Source: Rhizobium indicum
Lineage (GTDB): Bacteria; Pseudomonadota; Alphaproteobacteria; Rhizobiales; Rhizobiaceae
DNA: 64,000 nt
Direction of reading: 5' to 3'
NCBI RefSeq assembly: GCF_005862305.2
Contig: NZ_CP054021.1
Location: 620,001-684,000 of the forward strand
The notes under the pieces: generated by a model
The model's database searches: none
Told to the model about the DNA's origin: nothing
Seen by the model: only the letters and a program-made list of their open reading frames with translations
Position numbers and translations under genes: made by a program
Shown here: positions 50,222 through 59,098 of the stretch, piece by piece
Layout of the letters: every line of letters begins with the position of its first letter
How positions within the stretch are numbered: position 1 is the stretch's first letter

Positions 50222-52672
50222 ATGACCGAAAAACTCGTCATCATCGGCAATGGCATGGCGCCCGGGCGCATGCTGGAGCACCTCTTCGAGCAGGCGCCGG
50301 GACGCTATGAAGTTACGATCTTCAATGCCGAGCCGCGCGTCAATTACGACCGCATCATGCTGTCGCCGGTTCTCTCCGGAGAAAAGGACTACGAGCAGAT
50401 CATCATTCACGGTGACGGCTGGTATATCAAGCACGGCATCATGCTCTACAAGGGCCACAAGATCGTCAACATCGATCGTGCCGCCAAGACCGTCACCTCC
50501 GACCACGGCGTCACCGAAAGCTACGACAAGCTGGTGATCGCAACCGGTTCCGTGCCTTTCATCATCCCTGTTCCCGGCAAGGATCTGCCCGGCGTCATCA
50601 CCTATCGCGATCTCGACGACGTGCAGGCGATGCTGCTTGCCGCTCAGTCGCGCGAAAAGGCTGTCGTCATCGGCGGCGGCCTGCTTGGCCTGGAAGCGGC
50701 GGCCGGCCTTGCCCAGCGCGGCATGGACGTCACCGTCCTGCACGTCATGCCGACGCTGATGGAGCGCCAACTCGACCCCGCCGCCGGTTATCTGCTGCAG
50801 AAGGCGGTCGAAGAACGCGGCATCAAGGTCATCTGCAAGGCCAATACCAAGGCGATCGTCGGCAACGGCAAGGTCGAGGGCATAGAGCTTGACGACGGCC
50901 GCATCATCCCGGCAACGCTGGTCGTCATGGCCGTCGGCATTCGTCCCAGTGTCGGCCTGGCGAAGGACGCCGGCCTTGCGGTCAATCGCGGCATCGTCGT
51001 CGATGCCGGCATGCAGACCTCGGACGGCAATATTCTCGCGCTCGGCGAATGCGCCGAGGTGGGCGGCATGGTCTATGGCCTCGTTGCGCCGCTCTATGAA
51101 ATGGCCCGTATCGCCGCCGCGCATCTCTCCGGCGATCGTTCGCCCGCCTTCGTTCACGCGGATACGCCGACCAAGCTCAAGGTCACCGGCATCGAGCTTT
51201 ATTCACTCGGCGACTTCGCCGATGGCGACGACCGCGAGGAGATCGTGCTGCGCGATGCCAGCGCCGGCGTCTACAAGCGCCTGGTGCTCAAGGACAATAA
51301 GATCATCGGCACCGTGCTTTACGGCGAAACCGCCGATGGCGCCTGGTTCAATGACCTGAAGAAGAAGGCAACCGATATTTCGGAGATGCGCGAGACGCTG
51401 ATCTTCGGACAAGCCTATCAGGGAGGGTCGCCGCTGGACCCTATGGCGGCCGTTGCAGCCTTGCCGGATGACGCGGAGATTTGTGGCTGCAACGGCGTAT
51501 GCAAGGGCAAGATCACTTCGACGATTTCAGGCAAAGGGCTGACGTCGCTCGACGACGTACGCGCCCACACGAAGGCATCCGCCTCGTGCGGTTCCTGCAC
51601 CGGCCTCGTCGAACAACTCATGGCGCTGACGCTCGGCGACAGCTACAATCCGACTGCGGTCCAGCCGATGTGCACCTGCACCGAATTCGGCCATGACGAC
51701 GTTCGCCGGCTGATCAAGGCCAAGGGGCTGAAAAGCATCCCTGCCGTCATGCAGGAGCTCGAGTGGAAGACTTCGTGCGGCTGCGCCAAATGTCGGCCGG
51801 CGCTCAACTATTACCTGGTCAGCGACTGGCCGGACGAATATGCCGACGACTACCAGTCGCGTTTCATCAATGAGCGCGTGCATGCCAACATCCAGAAGGA
51901 CGGCACCTATTCCGTCGTTCCGCGTATGTGGGGCGGTGTCACCAATTCGAACGAGCTGCGCGCCATCGCCGATGTCGTCGACAAGTTCGAGATCCCGATG
52001 GTGAAGGTCACCGGCGGCCAGCGCATCGACCTGCTCGGCATCGAGAAGGAAGACCTGCCCGCCGTCTGGGCCGATCTTGGCAAGGCCGGTTTCGTCTCCG
52101 GCCAGGCTTATGCCAAGGGCTTGCGCACGGTGAAGACCTGCGTCGGCTCTGACTGGTGTCGCTTCGGCACCCAGGATTCCACCGGTCTCGGCATCCGCAT
52201 CGAAAAGTTCATGTGGGGCTCCTGGACGCCGGCCAAGCTGAAATTGGCCGTGTCCGGCTGCCCGCGCAACTGCGCGGAAGCAACCTGCAAGGACATCGGC
52301 GTGATCTGCGTGGATTCCGGTTTCGAAATCCATTTCGCCGGTGCGGCCGGTCTCGACATCAAGGGCACGGAGGTCCTCGGGCTTGTCCGGACCGAGGACG
52401 AGGCGCTGGAGTATATCGTGGCCCTGACGCAGATGTACCGTGAGCAGGCCCGTTACCTCGAGCGCATCTACAAATGGGCAAAGCGCGTCGGCCTGGAGGA
52501 AATCCGCCGCCAGATCATGGGTGATGCCGAAAAGCGCAAAGCCTATTACGAGCGCTTCGTCTTCAGCCAAAAATTTGCTCAGGTCGACCCCTGGTCGGAG
52601 CGTGTTTCCGGCAAGGACAAGCATGAGTTCAAGCCGATGGCGACGATCGGCTATCCACAGGCTGCTGAGTAA
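50222..52672 (+). CDS. nirB: Nitrite reductase NAD(P)H, large subunit
   Basis: An 816-residue NirB that reduces nitrite to ammonium. N-terminal FAD/NAD part: LVIIGNGMAPGRMLEHLFEQ, YDKLVIATGSVPFIIPVPG and AVVIGGGLLGLEAAAGLAQR. Then two [2Fe-2S] BFD-type cysteine clusters: EICGCNGVCKGKI and KASASCGSCTGLV, with TSCGCAKCRPALNYYL later. The C-terminal sulfite/nitrite reductase domain has TCVGSDWCRFGTQDS and LAVSGCPRNCAEATCKD supplying the [4Fe-4S]-sirohaem Cys ligands. The gene is 17 bp from the transporter and 10 bp from nirD. Confidence 0.96.
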   Translation: MTEKLVIIGNGMAPGRMLEHLFEQAPGRYEVTIFNAEPRVNYDRIMLSPVLSGEKDYEQIIIHGDGWYIKHGIMLYKGHKIVNIDRAAKTVTSDHGVTESYDKLVIATGSVPFIIPVPGKDLPGVITYRDLDDVQAMLLAAQSREKAVVIGGGLLGLEAAAGLAQRGMDVTVLHVMPTLMERQLDPAAGYLLQKAVEERGIKVICKANTKAIVGNGKVEGIELDDGRIIPATLVVMAVGIRPSVGLAKDAGLAVNRGIVVDAGMQTSDGNILALGECAEVGGMVYGLVAPLYEMARIAAAHLSGDRSPAFVHADTPTKLKVTGIELYSLGDFADGDDREEIVLRDASAGVYKRLVLKDNKIIGTVLYGETADGAWFNDLKKKATDISEMRETLIFGQAYQGGSPLDPMAAVAALPDDAEICGCNGVCKGKITSTISGKGLTSLDDVRAHTKASASCGSCTGLVEQLMALTLGDSYNPTAVQPMCTCTEFGHDDVRRLIKAKGLKSIPAVMQELEWKTSCGCAKCRPALNYYLVSDWPDEYADDYQSRFINERVHANIQKDGTYSVVPRMWGGVTNSNELRAIADVVDKFEIPMVKVTGGQRIDLLGIEKEDLPAVWADLGKAGFVSGQAYAKGLRTVKTCVGSDWCRFGTQDSTGLGIRIEKFMWGSWTPAKLKLAVSGCPRNCAEATCKDIGVICVDSGFEIHFAGAAGLDIKGTEVLGLVRTEDEALEYIVALTQMYREQARYLERIYKWAKRVGLEEIRRQIMGDAEKRKAYYERFVFSQKFAQVDPWSERVSGKDKHEFKPMATIGYPQAAE

Positions 52673-52682
52673 GGAGATGGAC

Positions 52683-53012
52683 ATGAACTGGATCGCAATC
52701 GGTGACATCTCCGACATCCCGCTGCGCGGGGCGCGCTGCGTGAAGACGCCGCAAGGCAAGATCGCCGTCTTCCGCACGGCCGAAAACGAGGTCTTCGCCA
52801 TCGAGGATCACTGCCCGCACAAGGGCGGCCCGCTCTCCCAGGGCATCGTCCACGCCAAGTCAGTCACCTGCCCGCTGCACAACTGGGTTATCTCGCTGGA
52901 AACAGGCAAGGCGCTCGGCGCCGATGAAGGCGAGGTCCGGACGATCCAGGTGCTGAACGAAGACGGCAGGCTGTTCATTGCTCTGGAAAGCCTGATGATG
53001 GCGGCGGAATAG
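52683..53012 (+). CDS. nirD: Nitrite reductase small subunit
   Basis: Rieske-type protein of 109 residues. ATG 52683 sits six bases after AAGGAG (a further ATG at 52677 touches that site). Rieske ligands: EDHCPHKGGPLSQGI (Cys-x-His) and VTCPLHNWVISLETG (Cys-x-x-His). Together with NirB it forms the assimilatory nitrite reductase. Its stop abuts the next gene's start. Confidence 0.95.
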   Translation: MNWIAIGDISDIPLRGARCVKTPQGKIAVFRTAENEVFAIEDHCPHKGGPLSQGIVHAKSVTCPLHNWVISLETGKALGADEGEVRTIQVLNEDGRLFIALESLMMAAE

Positions 53013-55670
53013 ATGGCGGCGGAGGTCAAGACCACCTGTCCCTATTGCGGTGTCGGCTGCGGCGTAATCGCCACGGTCGACCAGGCAGGCGCAGTCAGCG
53101 TCAAAGGAGATCCCGAGCATCCGTCGAATTTCGGCCGGCTCTGCTCGAAGGGTTCAGCCCTTGCCGAAACCATCGATCTCGATGGCCGGCTTCTCTATCC
53201 CGAGATCGAAGGCAAACAGAGCGGTTGGGACGAGGCGCTTGACCTGGTCGCCCGCCGTTTTTCTGAAACGATCGCCGAACACGGACCTGACGCCGTTGCC
53301 TTCTACGTCTCGGGCCAGTTGCTGACCGAGGATTACTATGTCGCCAACAAGCTGATGAAGGGCTTCATCGGCTCCGGCAATATCGACACCAATTCAAGGC
53401 TCTGCATGTCCTCTTCCGTGGCGGGGCATCGCCGCGCCTTCGGCGCCGATACGGTGCCCGGGACCTATGAGGATATCGAACTTGCGGATCTGGTGATCCT
53501 GACCGGCTCCAACCTTGCCTGGTGTCATCCCGTCATCTACCAGCGGCTTGCCGCCGCAAAGACGGCACGGCCAAACATGCGGATCGTCGTCATCGATCCG
53601 CGCCGGACGATGACCTGCGACATCGCCGACCTGCATCTCGCCATCCGTCCTGATGGCGACGTTGCGCTGTTCATGGGACTGCTTGCCCATCTCGCGACTA
53701 GTCCGGCAATCGACCAGAATTATATCGGCGCCCATACCGAAGGTTTCGGCGACGCTTTTGCGGCCGCCGCCGCGCTTGATATCAATGATCTCCTGGAACG
53801 GACCGGCCTGCCCACCATGCAGATCAGGGAGTTCTTCCGCCTGTTCGAGACGACGCCGAAAGTCGTGACGTGCTACAGCCAGGGCGTCAACCAATCCTCC
53901 TCCGGCACCGACAAGGTCAATGCCATCCTCAACTGCCACCTGGCGACCGGCCGCATCGGCCGCCCCGGCATGGGACCGTTTTCGCTGACCGGCCAGCCGA
54001 ACGCCATGGGCGGGCGCGAAGTCGGCGGTCTCGCCAATATGCTTGCCGCCCATATGGCGATCGAGAATGCCGAAGACCGGGACCGTGTACAGCGCTTCTG
54101 GAACTCGCCAGTCATCGCCGCGAAACCCGGCCTGAAGGCGGTCGACATGTTCCAAGCCGTGGCCGACGGACGCATCAAGGCGCTCTGGATCATGGCCACC
54201 AATCCCGTCGTCTCGATGCCGGATGCCGACAGCGTCGAAAGCGCGATCGCCGCCTGTCCCTTCGTCGTCGTGTCGGACATCCTCAAAGAGACGGATACGA
54301 CCCGGCACGCAGATGTGCTTCTGCCCTCGCTCGGCTGGGGCGAGAAGGACGGCACCGTCACCAATTCCGAACGGCGCATTTCAAGGCAACGGCCGTTTCT
54401 CGACATTCCCGGCGATGCAAGGGCCGACTGGTGGCAGCTTGCGGAGGTCGGACGCCGCATGGGATTTGCCGCCGCCTTCGAATTTGATGCGCCGGACGCA
54501 ATCTTTGCGGAGCACGCCGCGCTTTCCGCCTTCGAAAATAACGGCAGCCGCGACTTCGACATCGGCGCGCGCGCCGGCATAAACGGCGGCGCCTACGACG
54601 AACTATCGCCCTTCCAGTGGCCGCAGGCGGCAGGGACAGAACCCAGCATCACCCGTTTCTTCGCCGAGGGTGGTTTCTTCCATCCTGATGGCAAGGCGCG
54701 CTTCGTCGCGGTCAAACCGCCCGCAACTGATCGCACCAATGCCGAATACCCCTTCACCCTGAATACCGGGCGCATCCGCGACCAGTGGCACACGATGACG
54801 CGAACCGGAAAGAGCGCGCGGCTTTCCGCCCATATCGCCGAACCCTTTGCCGAGATCCATCCGCGCGACGCGATCGAGGCCGGTATATCAAGCGCGGGCC
54901 TCGTCGAGATCGACAGCCCGCACGGCAAGGCAATCGTCAGGGCGCTGGTGACCGATCGCCAGGCACGCGGCGGCATCTTTGCGCCGATGCACTGGAACGA
55001 CCAGTTTGCTGCAAAAGCACGAATCGACGCCGTGGTCTCGCCGATAACCGATCCCATTTCCGGTCAGCCGGCATCGAAGAACGTTGCCGTCGCCGTCCGG
55101 CCCTTCCGCGCCACCCATTACGGTTTCGCCGTCTCCGCCACAAAACCCGCCACGCCCGACGCCGCCTATTGGGCGCTGGCAAAAGCCGCCGGCGGCTGGC
55201 GGCTGGAGCTTGCCTTCGCCGAAACCGTCGAAGACTGGACGGCCTGGTGCCGCGCGGTTTTCGCCATTCCGGCCGAGATCGAACCGCTTGGTTATGCCGA
55301 CCGGCAATCCGGCGACCTCAGGCTCGCCTTCTTCGATGGCGAGGTCCTGCTTGCCGCGCTATTTCTCGCCCGCGAACCCGTCGCTGTCGCGCGCAACTGG
55401 GCGATCTCGCAGCTCTCCGCCTCGCACGGCGACCTCAGGAAACGCTTTGCGCTCGTTGCGGGTCGTCCCGGCGCAGGCAGGCCGGATCCGGGCGCCACCG
55501 TCTGCTCCTGCTACAGTGTCGGGGTCAACCAGATCGCGGCTGCCGTGCGCGGCGGATGTCACAGCGTCGAGGCGGTCGGCAAGGAAACCAGCGCTGGAAC
55601 CAATTGCGGCTCCTGCCGTAGCGAAATCGGCAGCATCATCGATCGCTGTCTTGCCGCAGCCGCGGAGTGA
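53013..55670 (+). CDS. nasA: Assimilatory nitrate reductase catalytic subunit
   Basis: Molybdenum enzyme of 885 residues, reducing nitrate to nitrite. [4Fe-4S] ligands: CPYCGVGCG (Cys9, Cys12, Cys16) and LCSKG (Cys44). Molybdopterin-binding landmarks: NSRLCMSSSVAGHRRAFGAD (Cys as probable Mo ligand), TYEDIELADLVILTGSNLAW, GVNQSSSGTDKVNAILNCHL ATGRIG, FSLTGQPNAMGGREVGG, NTGRIRDQWHTMTRTGKS. A C-terminal BFD-type [2Fe-2S] domain (ATVCSCYSVGVNQIAAAVRG; SAGTNCGSCRSEI) is fused, as in NAD(P)H-linked versions. ATG 53013 directly follows the nirD stop. Separate flavin subunit (nasC type) and siroheme synthase are not seen here. Confidence 0.95.
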   Translation: MAAEVKTTCPYCGVGCGVIATVDQAGAVSVKGDPEHPSNFGRLCSKGSALAETIDLDGRLLYPEIEGKQSGWDEALDLVARRFSETIAEHGPDAVAFYVSGQLLTEDYYVANKLMKGFIGSGNIDTNSRLCMSSSVAGHRRAFGADTVPGTYEDIELADLVILTGSNLAWCHPVIYQRLAAAKTARPNMRIVVIDPRRTMTCDIADLHLAIRPDGDVALFMGLLAHLATSPAIDQNYIGAHTEGFGDAFAAAAALDINDLLERTGLPTMQIREFFRLFETTPKVVTCYSQGVNQSSSGTDKVNAILNCHLATGRIGRPGMGPFSLTGQPNAMGGREVGGLANMLAAHMAIENAEDRDRVQRFWNSPVIAAKPGLKAVDMFQAVADGRIKALWIMATNPVVSMPDADSVESAIAACPFVVVSDILKETDTTRHADVLLPSLGWGEKDGTVTNSERRISRQRPFLDIPGDARADWWQLAEVGRRMGFAAAFEFDAPDAIFAEHAALSAFENNGSRDFDIGARAGINGGAYDELSPFQWPQAAGTEPSITRFFAEGGFFHPDGKARFVAVKPPATDRTNAEYPFTLNTGRIRDQWHTMTRTGKSARLSAHIAEPFAEIHPRDAIEAGISSAGLVEIDSPHGKAIVRALVTDRQARGGIFAPMHWNDQFAAKARIDAVVSPITDPISGQPASKNVAVAVRPFRATHYGFAVSATKPATPDAAYWALAKAAGGWRLELAFAETVEDWTAWCRAVFAIPAEIEPLGYADRQSGDLRLAFFDGEVLLAALFLAREPVAVARNWAISQLSASHGDLRKRFALVAGRPGAGRPDPGATVCSCYSVGVNQIAAAVRGGCHSVEAVGKETSAGTNCGSCRSEIGSIIDRCLAAAAE

Positions 55671-55703
55671 ACCGCGTCTTGCCGCAGCCGCGGAGTGAAC
55701 CGC
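55648..55703 (+). repeat. Perfect 28-bp tandem duplication at the end of nasA
   Basis: Units 55648-55675 and 55676-55703 are identical (start GTCTTGCCGCAGCCGCGGAG, end TGAACCGC). Unit 1 contains the nasA stop at 55668-55670, and unit 2 lies in the 3' untranslated region with a second copy of the C-terminal codons. Confidence 0.9.
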
Positions 55704-55735
55704 GCAAAGGCAAGCAGGACGCAGCCGGAGCACTG

Positions 55736-56413
55736 TCAGGCCGCGTTCGGGACGATCAGCATCCTGTGATCGGGGGAGATGCGGACCGAGATCTCGTCAT
55801 AGGATGAAAGCGTCGGGTGCGGCGTCTCCATCGTTTGGTGATGTGTTGCCGTGATGACCATGACATCGGCACCCGCCGCCTCGCCGGCGGTAATGCCGGC
55901 TGCGACATCCTCGAACACCAGGCAATCCTGCGTACTGACGCCGAGGCGCTCAGCTCCCAGAATATAACATTGCGGGTCGGGTTTCCCGACCTTCACGTCC
56001 TCCGCCGTCACCATGAATTTCGGCACCGGCAAGCCTGCCGCCTCCAGCCGCCGGTGAGCAAGGCGCAACGGCGAGGAGGTGACGATCGCCCAGCGATCCG
56101 GGGGCAATGAACTCAGAAAGGTCGCGGCGCCAGGAATGGCAACGACGTCGCCGACATCGGCGATTTCGGCTTCGGTCACCAGCTTCGATTCATGTTCGGG
56201 ATCGACTCCCGGCAGGTTCAGCCGGGTGATCGTGTCAATGCCGCGCGATCCATGCATCTTCGGCAAAAAGGTGGCGACATCGAGCCCATGGCGCCTTGCC
56301 CAGTCACTCCAAACACGCTCGGCCGCATGGATCGAATTGAGGATGGTGCCGTCCATATCGAACAGGAAGGCGGCATAAGGCTTCTCGAAGCCGCGGGGCA
56401 TCGGCAGGGACAA
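55736..56413 (-). CDS. HAD-superfamily sugar-phosphatase-like hydrolase
   Basis: A 225-residue HAD-IA type phosphatase. Motif I AAFLFDMDGTILNS (about 14-27, nucleophile Asp), motif II IVTSSPLRLAHRR (Thr/Ser), motif III VKVGKPDPQCYILGAERLG (Lys), motif IV LVFEDVAAGITAGEAAGADV. It resembles DOG phosphatases and beta-phosphoglucomutases. Convergent to nasA with a 65-bp gap carrying the duplicated 28-mer. Substrate unknown. Start ATG 56413 or 56401 (MPRGFE). Confidence 0.85.
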   Translation of the reverse strand: MSLPMPRGFEKPYAAFLFDMDGTILNSIHAAERVWSDWARRHGLDVATFLPKMHGSRGIDTITRLNLPGVDPEHESKLVTEAEIADVGDVVAIPGAATFLSSLPPDRWAIVTSSPLRLAHRRLEAAGLPVPKFMVTAEDVKVGKPDPQCYILGAERLGVSTQDCLVFEDVAAGITAGEAAGADVMVITATHHQTMETPHPTLSSYDEISVRISPDHRMLIVPNAA

Positions 56414-56528
56414 AGGCGGATCCTTTTAAGGAGGGATGTCGGATGGTCGCTATCGATTGATGAAACGGCAAATCGTTGTGTTTTGCAAGCTTTCGACTCA
56501 ACGGGTGACCGCCCCAAACTGCTTTCGC

Positions 56529-56846
56529 CTAGAAAGCGGCAGCGCTCGATGTTGCAATCAAGTCGCAGGAAAGCCGGAGACCGATCGGGTCGTTGCACAG
56601 ATCATCGGCGCCGCCGGCGAGTTCGGGTCCGGCTGGAGCGTTGGCACGCAGGTAGGTCTGCGTCGTGAAGTCGACACGCACGGGAGCGGCGGTCCAAAGT
56701 GAGGGACGGCTGACGTCGATTGCAGAAATTTTAGCCTTGTCATTCCTGACGGCGTAGGAGGCGATCGCCATGCCACTCATCGTCAAGGTGAGTGCAAGTA
56801 CGATCTGGAGACCGAGATCTGCGGCTTCGCGAAAGGAGATGAACAT
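56529..56846 (-). CDS. Small membrane-anchored or exported hypothetical protein
   Basis: A 105-residue protein. Residues about 12-32 (LGLQIVLALTLTMSGMAIAS) form one hydrophobic segment that may be a signal anchor. The rest is soluble and contains DFTTQTYLRANAPAG and two late Cys (DLCNDPIGLRLSCDL). No motif recognised. The start at 56846 lacks a convincing ribosome binding site, so the call is tentative. Confidence 0.4.
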   Translation of the reverse strand: MFISFREAADLGLQIVLALTLTMSGMAIASYAVRNDKAKISAIDVSRPSLWTAAPVRVDFTTQTYLRANAPAGPELAGGADDLCNDPIGLRLSCDLIATSSAAAF

Positions 56847-56992
56847 AGCGGCCTCATGCCACGTTTTTTTAGTATCTCCGCATGCAAGTAGGACATGTGC
56901 TGGCGCCGATCCAGCGGCATCGCCCGTTAAGGTTTACGCATAACCATGCCGGGTATGCCGCGAGGCTTGAATGCAGGTTGTCGGCAAATTTC

Positions 56993-57017
56993 GGAACAAT
57001 GATTCCATCAGGCAGTT
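56993..57017 (+). promoter_or_regulatory. EcfG/RpoE2-like promoter
   Basis: GGAAC (56993-56997), 18 nt, TT (57016-57017). It lies 42 bp before the small secreted-protein gene at 57060. Confidence 0.55.
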
Positions 57018-57059
57018 ACCCCTGGGTCATCCAAGATGAAAATCAAAGGAGGATATCCC

Positions 57060-57383
57060 ATGTCTAAGTCCCTTATCGCCGCTTCGCTGCTTGCGATCGG
57101 CATGGCGTCGTCAGCCTTTGCCCAGTCGAACCCCGATCCAATCGGGCCGACGAATGGCGGTTCGACTGATCCGAGTTCGGGTACCTATTCATCCGACTAC
57201 ACCAACGATGACAACGGCATTCGTCCGGTACCCGTCTCGCCGGTCGATCCGATGACGACACAGAGCATCGGCCGACCGACGATGGAGTGCCCCGGCATGC
57301 CGCAACAGATGTCCGGCGTCGATACGCGTGGCGGCCAGAGCGGCGCATCGATCAGCGAAGCCTGCCGCGAATACGACAACTAA
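57060..57383 (+). CDS. Small exported protein, probably stress-induced
   Basis: A 107-residue protein: Sec signal MSKSLIAASLLAIGMASSAF, cleavage after AQ near residue 22, then a disordered Ser/Pro/Gly/Asp-rich mature part (SNPDPIGPTNGGSTDPSSG) with two Cys (MECPGMP and SEACREYD) that could pair. The strong site AGGAGGATATCCC before ATG 57060 decides the start. Preceded by an EcfG-like promoter. No known function. Confidence 0.72.
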   Translation: MSKSLIAASLLAIGMASSAFAQSNPDPIGPTNGGSTDPSSGTYSSDYTNDDNGIRPVPVSPVDPMTTQSIGRPTMECPGMPQQMSGVDTRGGQSGASISEACREYDN

Positions 57384-57482
57384 AGCGCGTCGCGATCTTT
57401 CACATTCGCTTGTCGCGCTTTAGCTCTTTGTTTTTACGCATGTCGTTGTCGCAAAACCGCGGCACACTTTTGCGCGACATGC
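57382..57482. repeat. Rhizobial intergenic repeat element
   Basis: Two neighbouring inverted repeats: AAAGCGCG (57382-57389) / CGCGCTTT (57414-57421), and GCATGTCG (57438-57445) / CGACATGC (57475-57482) with an inner GCAAAA / TTTTGC. I recognise the second unit as a high-copy Rhizobium intergenic palindrome. Probably folds at the 3' end of the small exported gene's mRNA. Confidence 0.65.
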
Positions 57483-57507
57483 TTTAAGCGACAGACTCCC
57501 GCTCTCA

Positions 57508-57535
57508 GAAAAAGGCCGGTTCACACCGGCCTTTT
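57508..57535. terminator. Bidirectional Rho-independent terminator
   Basis: Arms AAAAAGGCCGGT / ACCGGCCTTTTT with a 4-nt loop, followed on the plus strand by a T run within the stem. Separates the small exported gene from the photolyase operon. Confidence 0.85.
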
Positions 57536-57584
57536 TCATGCCGCCGACCGCCGTGAAAGCTTTTTATCCGCCGGATGAAACTTT

Positions 57585-57614
57585 TGATCCGGGCGTTCCG
57601 TACATCCGTAGCAG
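57585..57614 (+). promoter_or_regulatory. RpoE/ChrR-type (ECF sigma) promoter of the photolyase operon
   Basis: TGATCC at 57585-57590, 18-nt spacer, TAGCAG at 57609-57614. TGATCC is the -35 element used by the singlet-oxygen sigma-E of Rhodobacter, whose anti-sigma ChrR is encoded at the right edge of this window. Predicted start of transcription near 57621 supports a start codon at 57647. Confidence 0.6.
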
Positions 57615-57646
57615 ATTGCAAACAACACAGGCGGGGAACGGTTTTA

Positions 57647-59098
57647 TTGGCAACGGACGCGGCAAAACCTGTTATCCTCTGGTTTCGCAAGGACTTGCGC
57701 CTTGACGACAATCAGGCACTTACCGCCGCCCATCGCTCCGGGCGGCCGATTATCCCGCTCTATATCAGCGAGCCTGAGGCAGCAGGCACCGGTCCGCTGG
57801 GGGCTGCACAGGCCTGGTGGCTGCATCATTCGCTGGAAGCGCTGGACAGGTCGCTGCGCAAGCGGCATGGACGGCTGGTGCTTGCATGCGGCGAGGCGCT
57901 CGAAGTGCTCTGCGCCTTTATCAGGGAGAGCGGTGCCGAAGCCGTCTTCTGGAACCGCCGCTACGATCCATCAGGAACGTCGATCGACATCCGTATCAAG
58001 CACGAACTGGAAAAGCAGGCGATCGAGGCGAGAAGCTTCGGCGGCCAATTGCTGCACGAACCTTCCCGGCTGATGACCGGCAACGGCACGCCCTATCGCG
58101 TCTACACGCCATTCTGGCGCGCACTGGAGGGCGACGGCGAACCGGAGCCACCGCTGGAGGCGCCGGCGAAACTGCGGCTGACATCGCAACTTCCGAAATC
58201 GGAAATGCTGGAGAGCTGGAAGCTGCTTCCGACGAAGCCGGACTGGGCAGGCGATTTCACCGATCTCTGGACACCCGGCGAAGATGGCGCGCACGAAAAG
58301 TTACGTGCCTTCGTCGAAGACGCGCTCGACGGCTACAAGGAAAACCGAGACTATCCAGCGAGGCCGGCGACGTCGATGCTGTCGCCGCATCTGGCGCTGG
58401 GCGAGATATCCCCTGCCCGCATGTGGGATGCCACACGCGGCCTGTCGCAACGCGTGCCGGCAGCCGACATCGTGCATTTTCGCAAGGAGATCGCCTGGCG
58501 CGAATTTTCCTATCACCTGCTTTTCCATTTCCCGCGCCTTGCTTCTGCCAACTGGAACGATCGTTTCGACGGCTTCGAATGGCGCAACGACAGCGGAGAT
58601 TTCGAGGCGTGGTGCCGCGGCATGACCGGCTATCCGATCGTCGATGCCGGCATGCGCCAGCTCTGGCGCCATGGCTGGATGCACAATCGCGTGCGCATGA
58701 TCGTCGCCTCCTTCCTCATCAAGGATTTGATGATCGATTGGCGCCGGGGCGAAGCCTGGTTCCGGGATACGCTCGTTGATGCCGATCCCGCCAACAATGC
58801 CGCAAGCTGGCAATGGGTGGCGGGCTCGGGAGCCGATGCCTCGCCATTTTTCCGCATCTTCAATCCGGTGCTGCAGGGCGAAAAATTCGATCCCGACGGC
58901 GACTATGTCAGGACTTACGTGCCGGAGCTTCGAGAGCTCGGGGCAAAATACATCCACCGGCCGTTCGAGGCGCCGAAGGGCATGCTCGACGAGGCCGGCA
59001 TCACGCTTGGCCAAACCTATCCAAAACCGATCGTCGATCACGCGAACGCCCGAAACCGGGCGCTCGCCGCCTACAACGCAACAAGGGATGCCGCATGA
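57647..59098 (+). CDS. phrB: Deoxyribodipyrimidine photolyase
   Basis: Light-driven DNA repair flavoenzyme of about 483 residues. Features: VILWFRKDLRLDDNQALTAA (about 10-29), AVFWNRRYDPSG, EEA-like MTPYRVYTPFWRAL region (GTPYRVYTPFWRALEG), then the FAD domain: SMLSPHLALGEISPARMWDA, HFRKEIAWREFSYHLLFHFP, FEAWCRGMTGYPIVDAGMRQ LWRHGWMHNRVRMI and DPANNAASWQWVAGSGADAS. Start placed at TTG 57647 (LLATDAAKP), since the promoter predicts an mRNA beginning near 57621; the annotated frame opens earlier at 57575. The next gene overlaps its stop by four bases. Confidence 0.92.
   Translation: MATDAAKPVILWFRKDLRLDDNQALTAAHRSGRPIIPLYISEPEAAGTGPLGAAQAWWLHHSLEALDRSLRKRHGRLVLACGEALEVLCAFIRESGAEAVFWNRRYDPSGTSIDIRIKHELEKQAIEARSFGGQLLHEPSRLMTGNGTPYRVYTPFWRALEGDGEPEPPLEAPAKLRLTSQLPKSEMLESWKLLPTKPDWAGDFTDLWTPGEDGAHEKLRAFVEDALDGYKENRDYPARPATSMLSPHLALGEISPARMWDATRGLSQRVPAADIVHFRKEIAWREFSYHLLFHFPRLASANWNDRFDGFEWRNDSGDFEAWCRGMTGYPIVDAGMRQLWRHGWMHNRVRMIVASFLIKDLMIDWRRGEAWFRDTLVDADPANNAASWQWVAGSGADASPFFRIFNPVLQGEKFDPDGDYVRTYVPELRELGAKYIHRPFEAPKGMLDEAGITLGQTYPKPIVDHANARNRALAAYNATRDAA

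Noticed and set aside
55648..55703. Integration att duplicate at the nasA end
   Set aside because: No mobile element or integrase next to it; a simple tandem duplication explains it.
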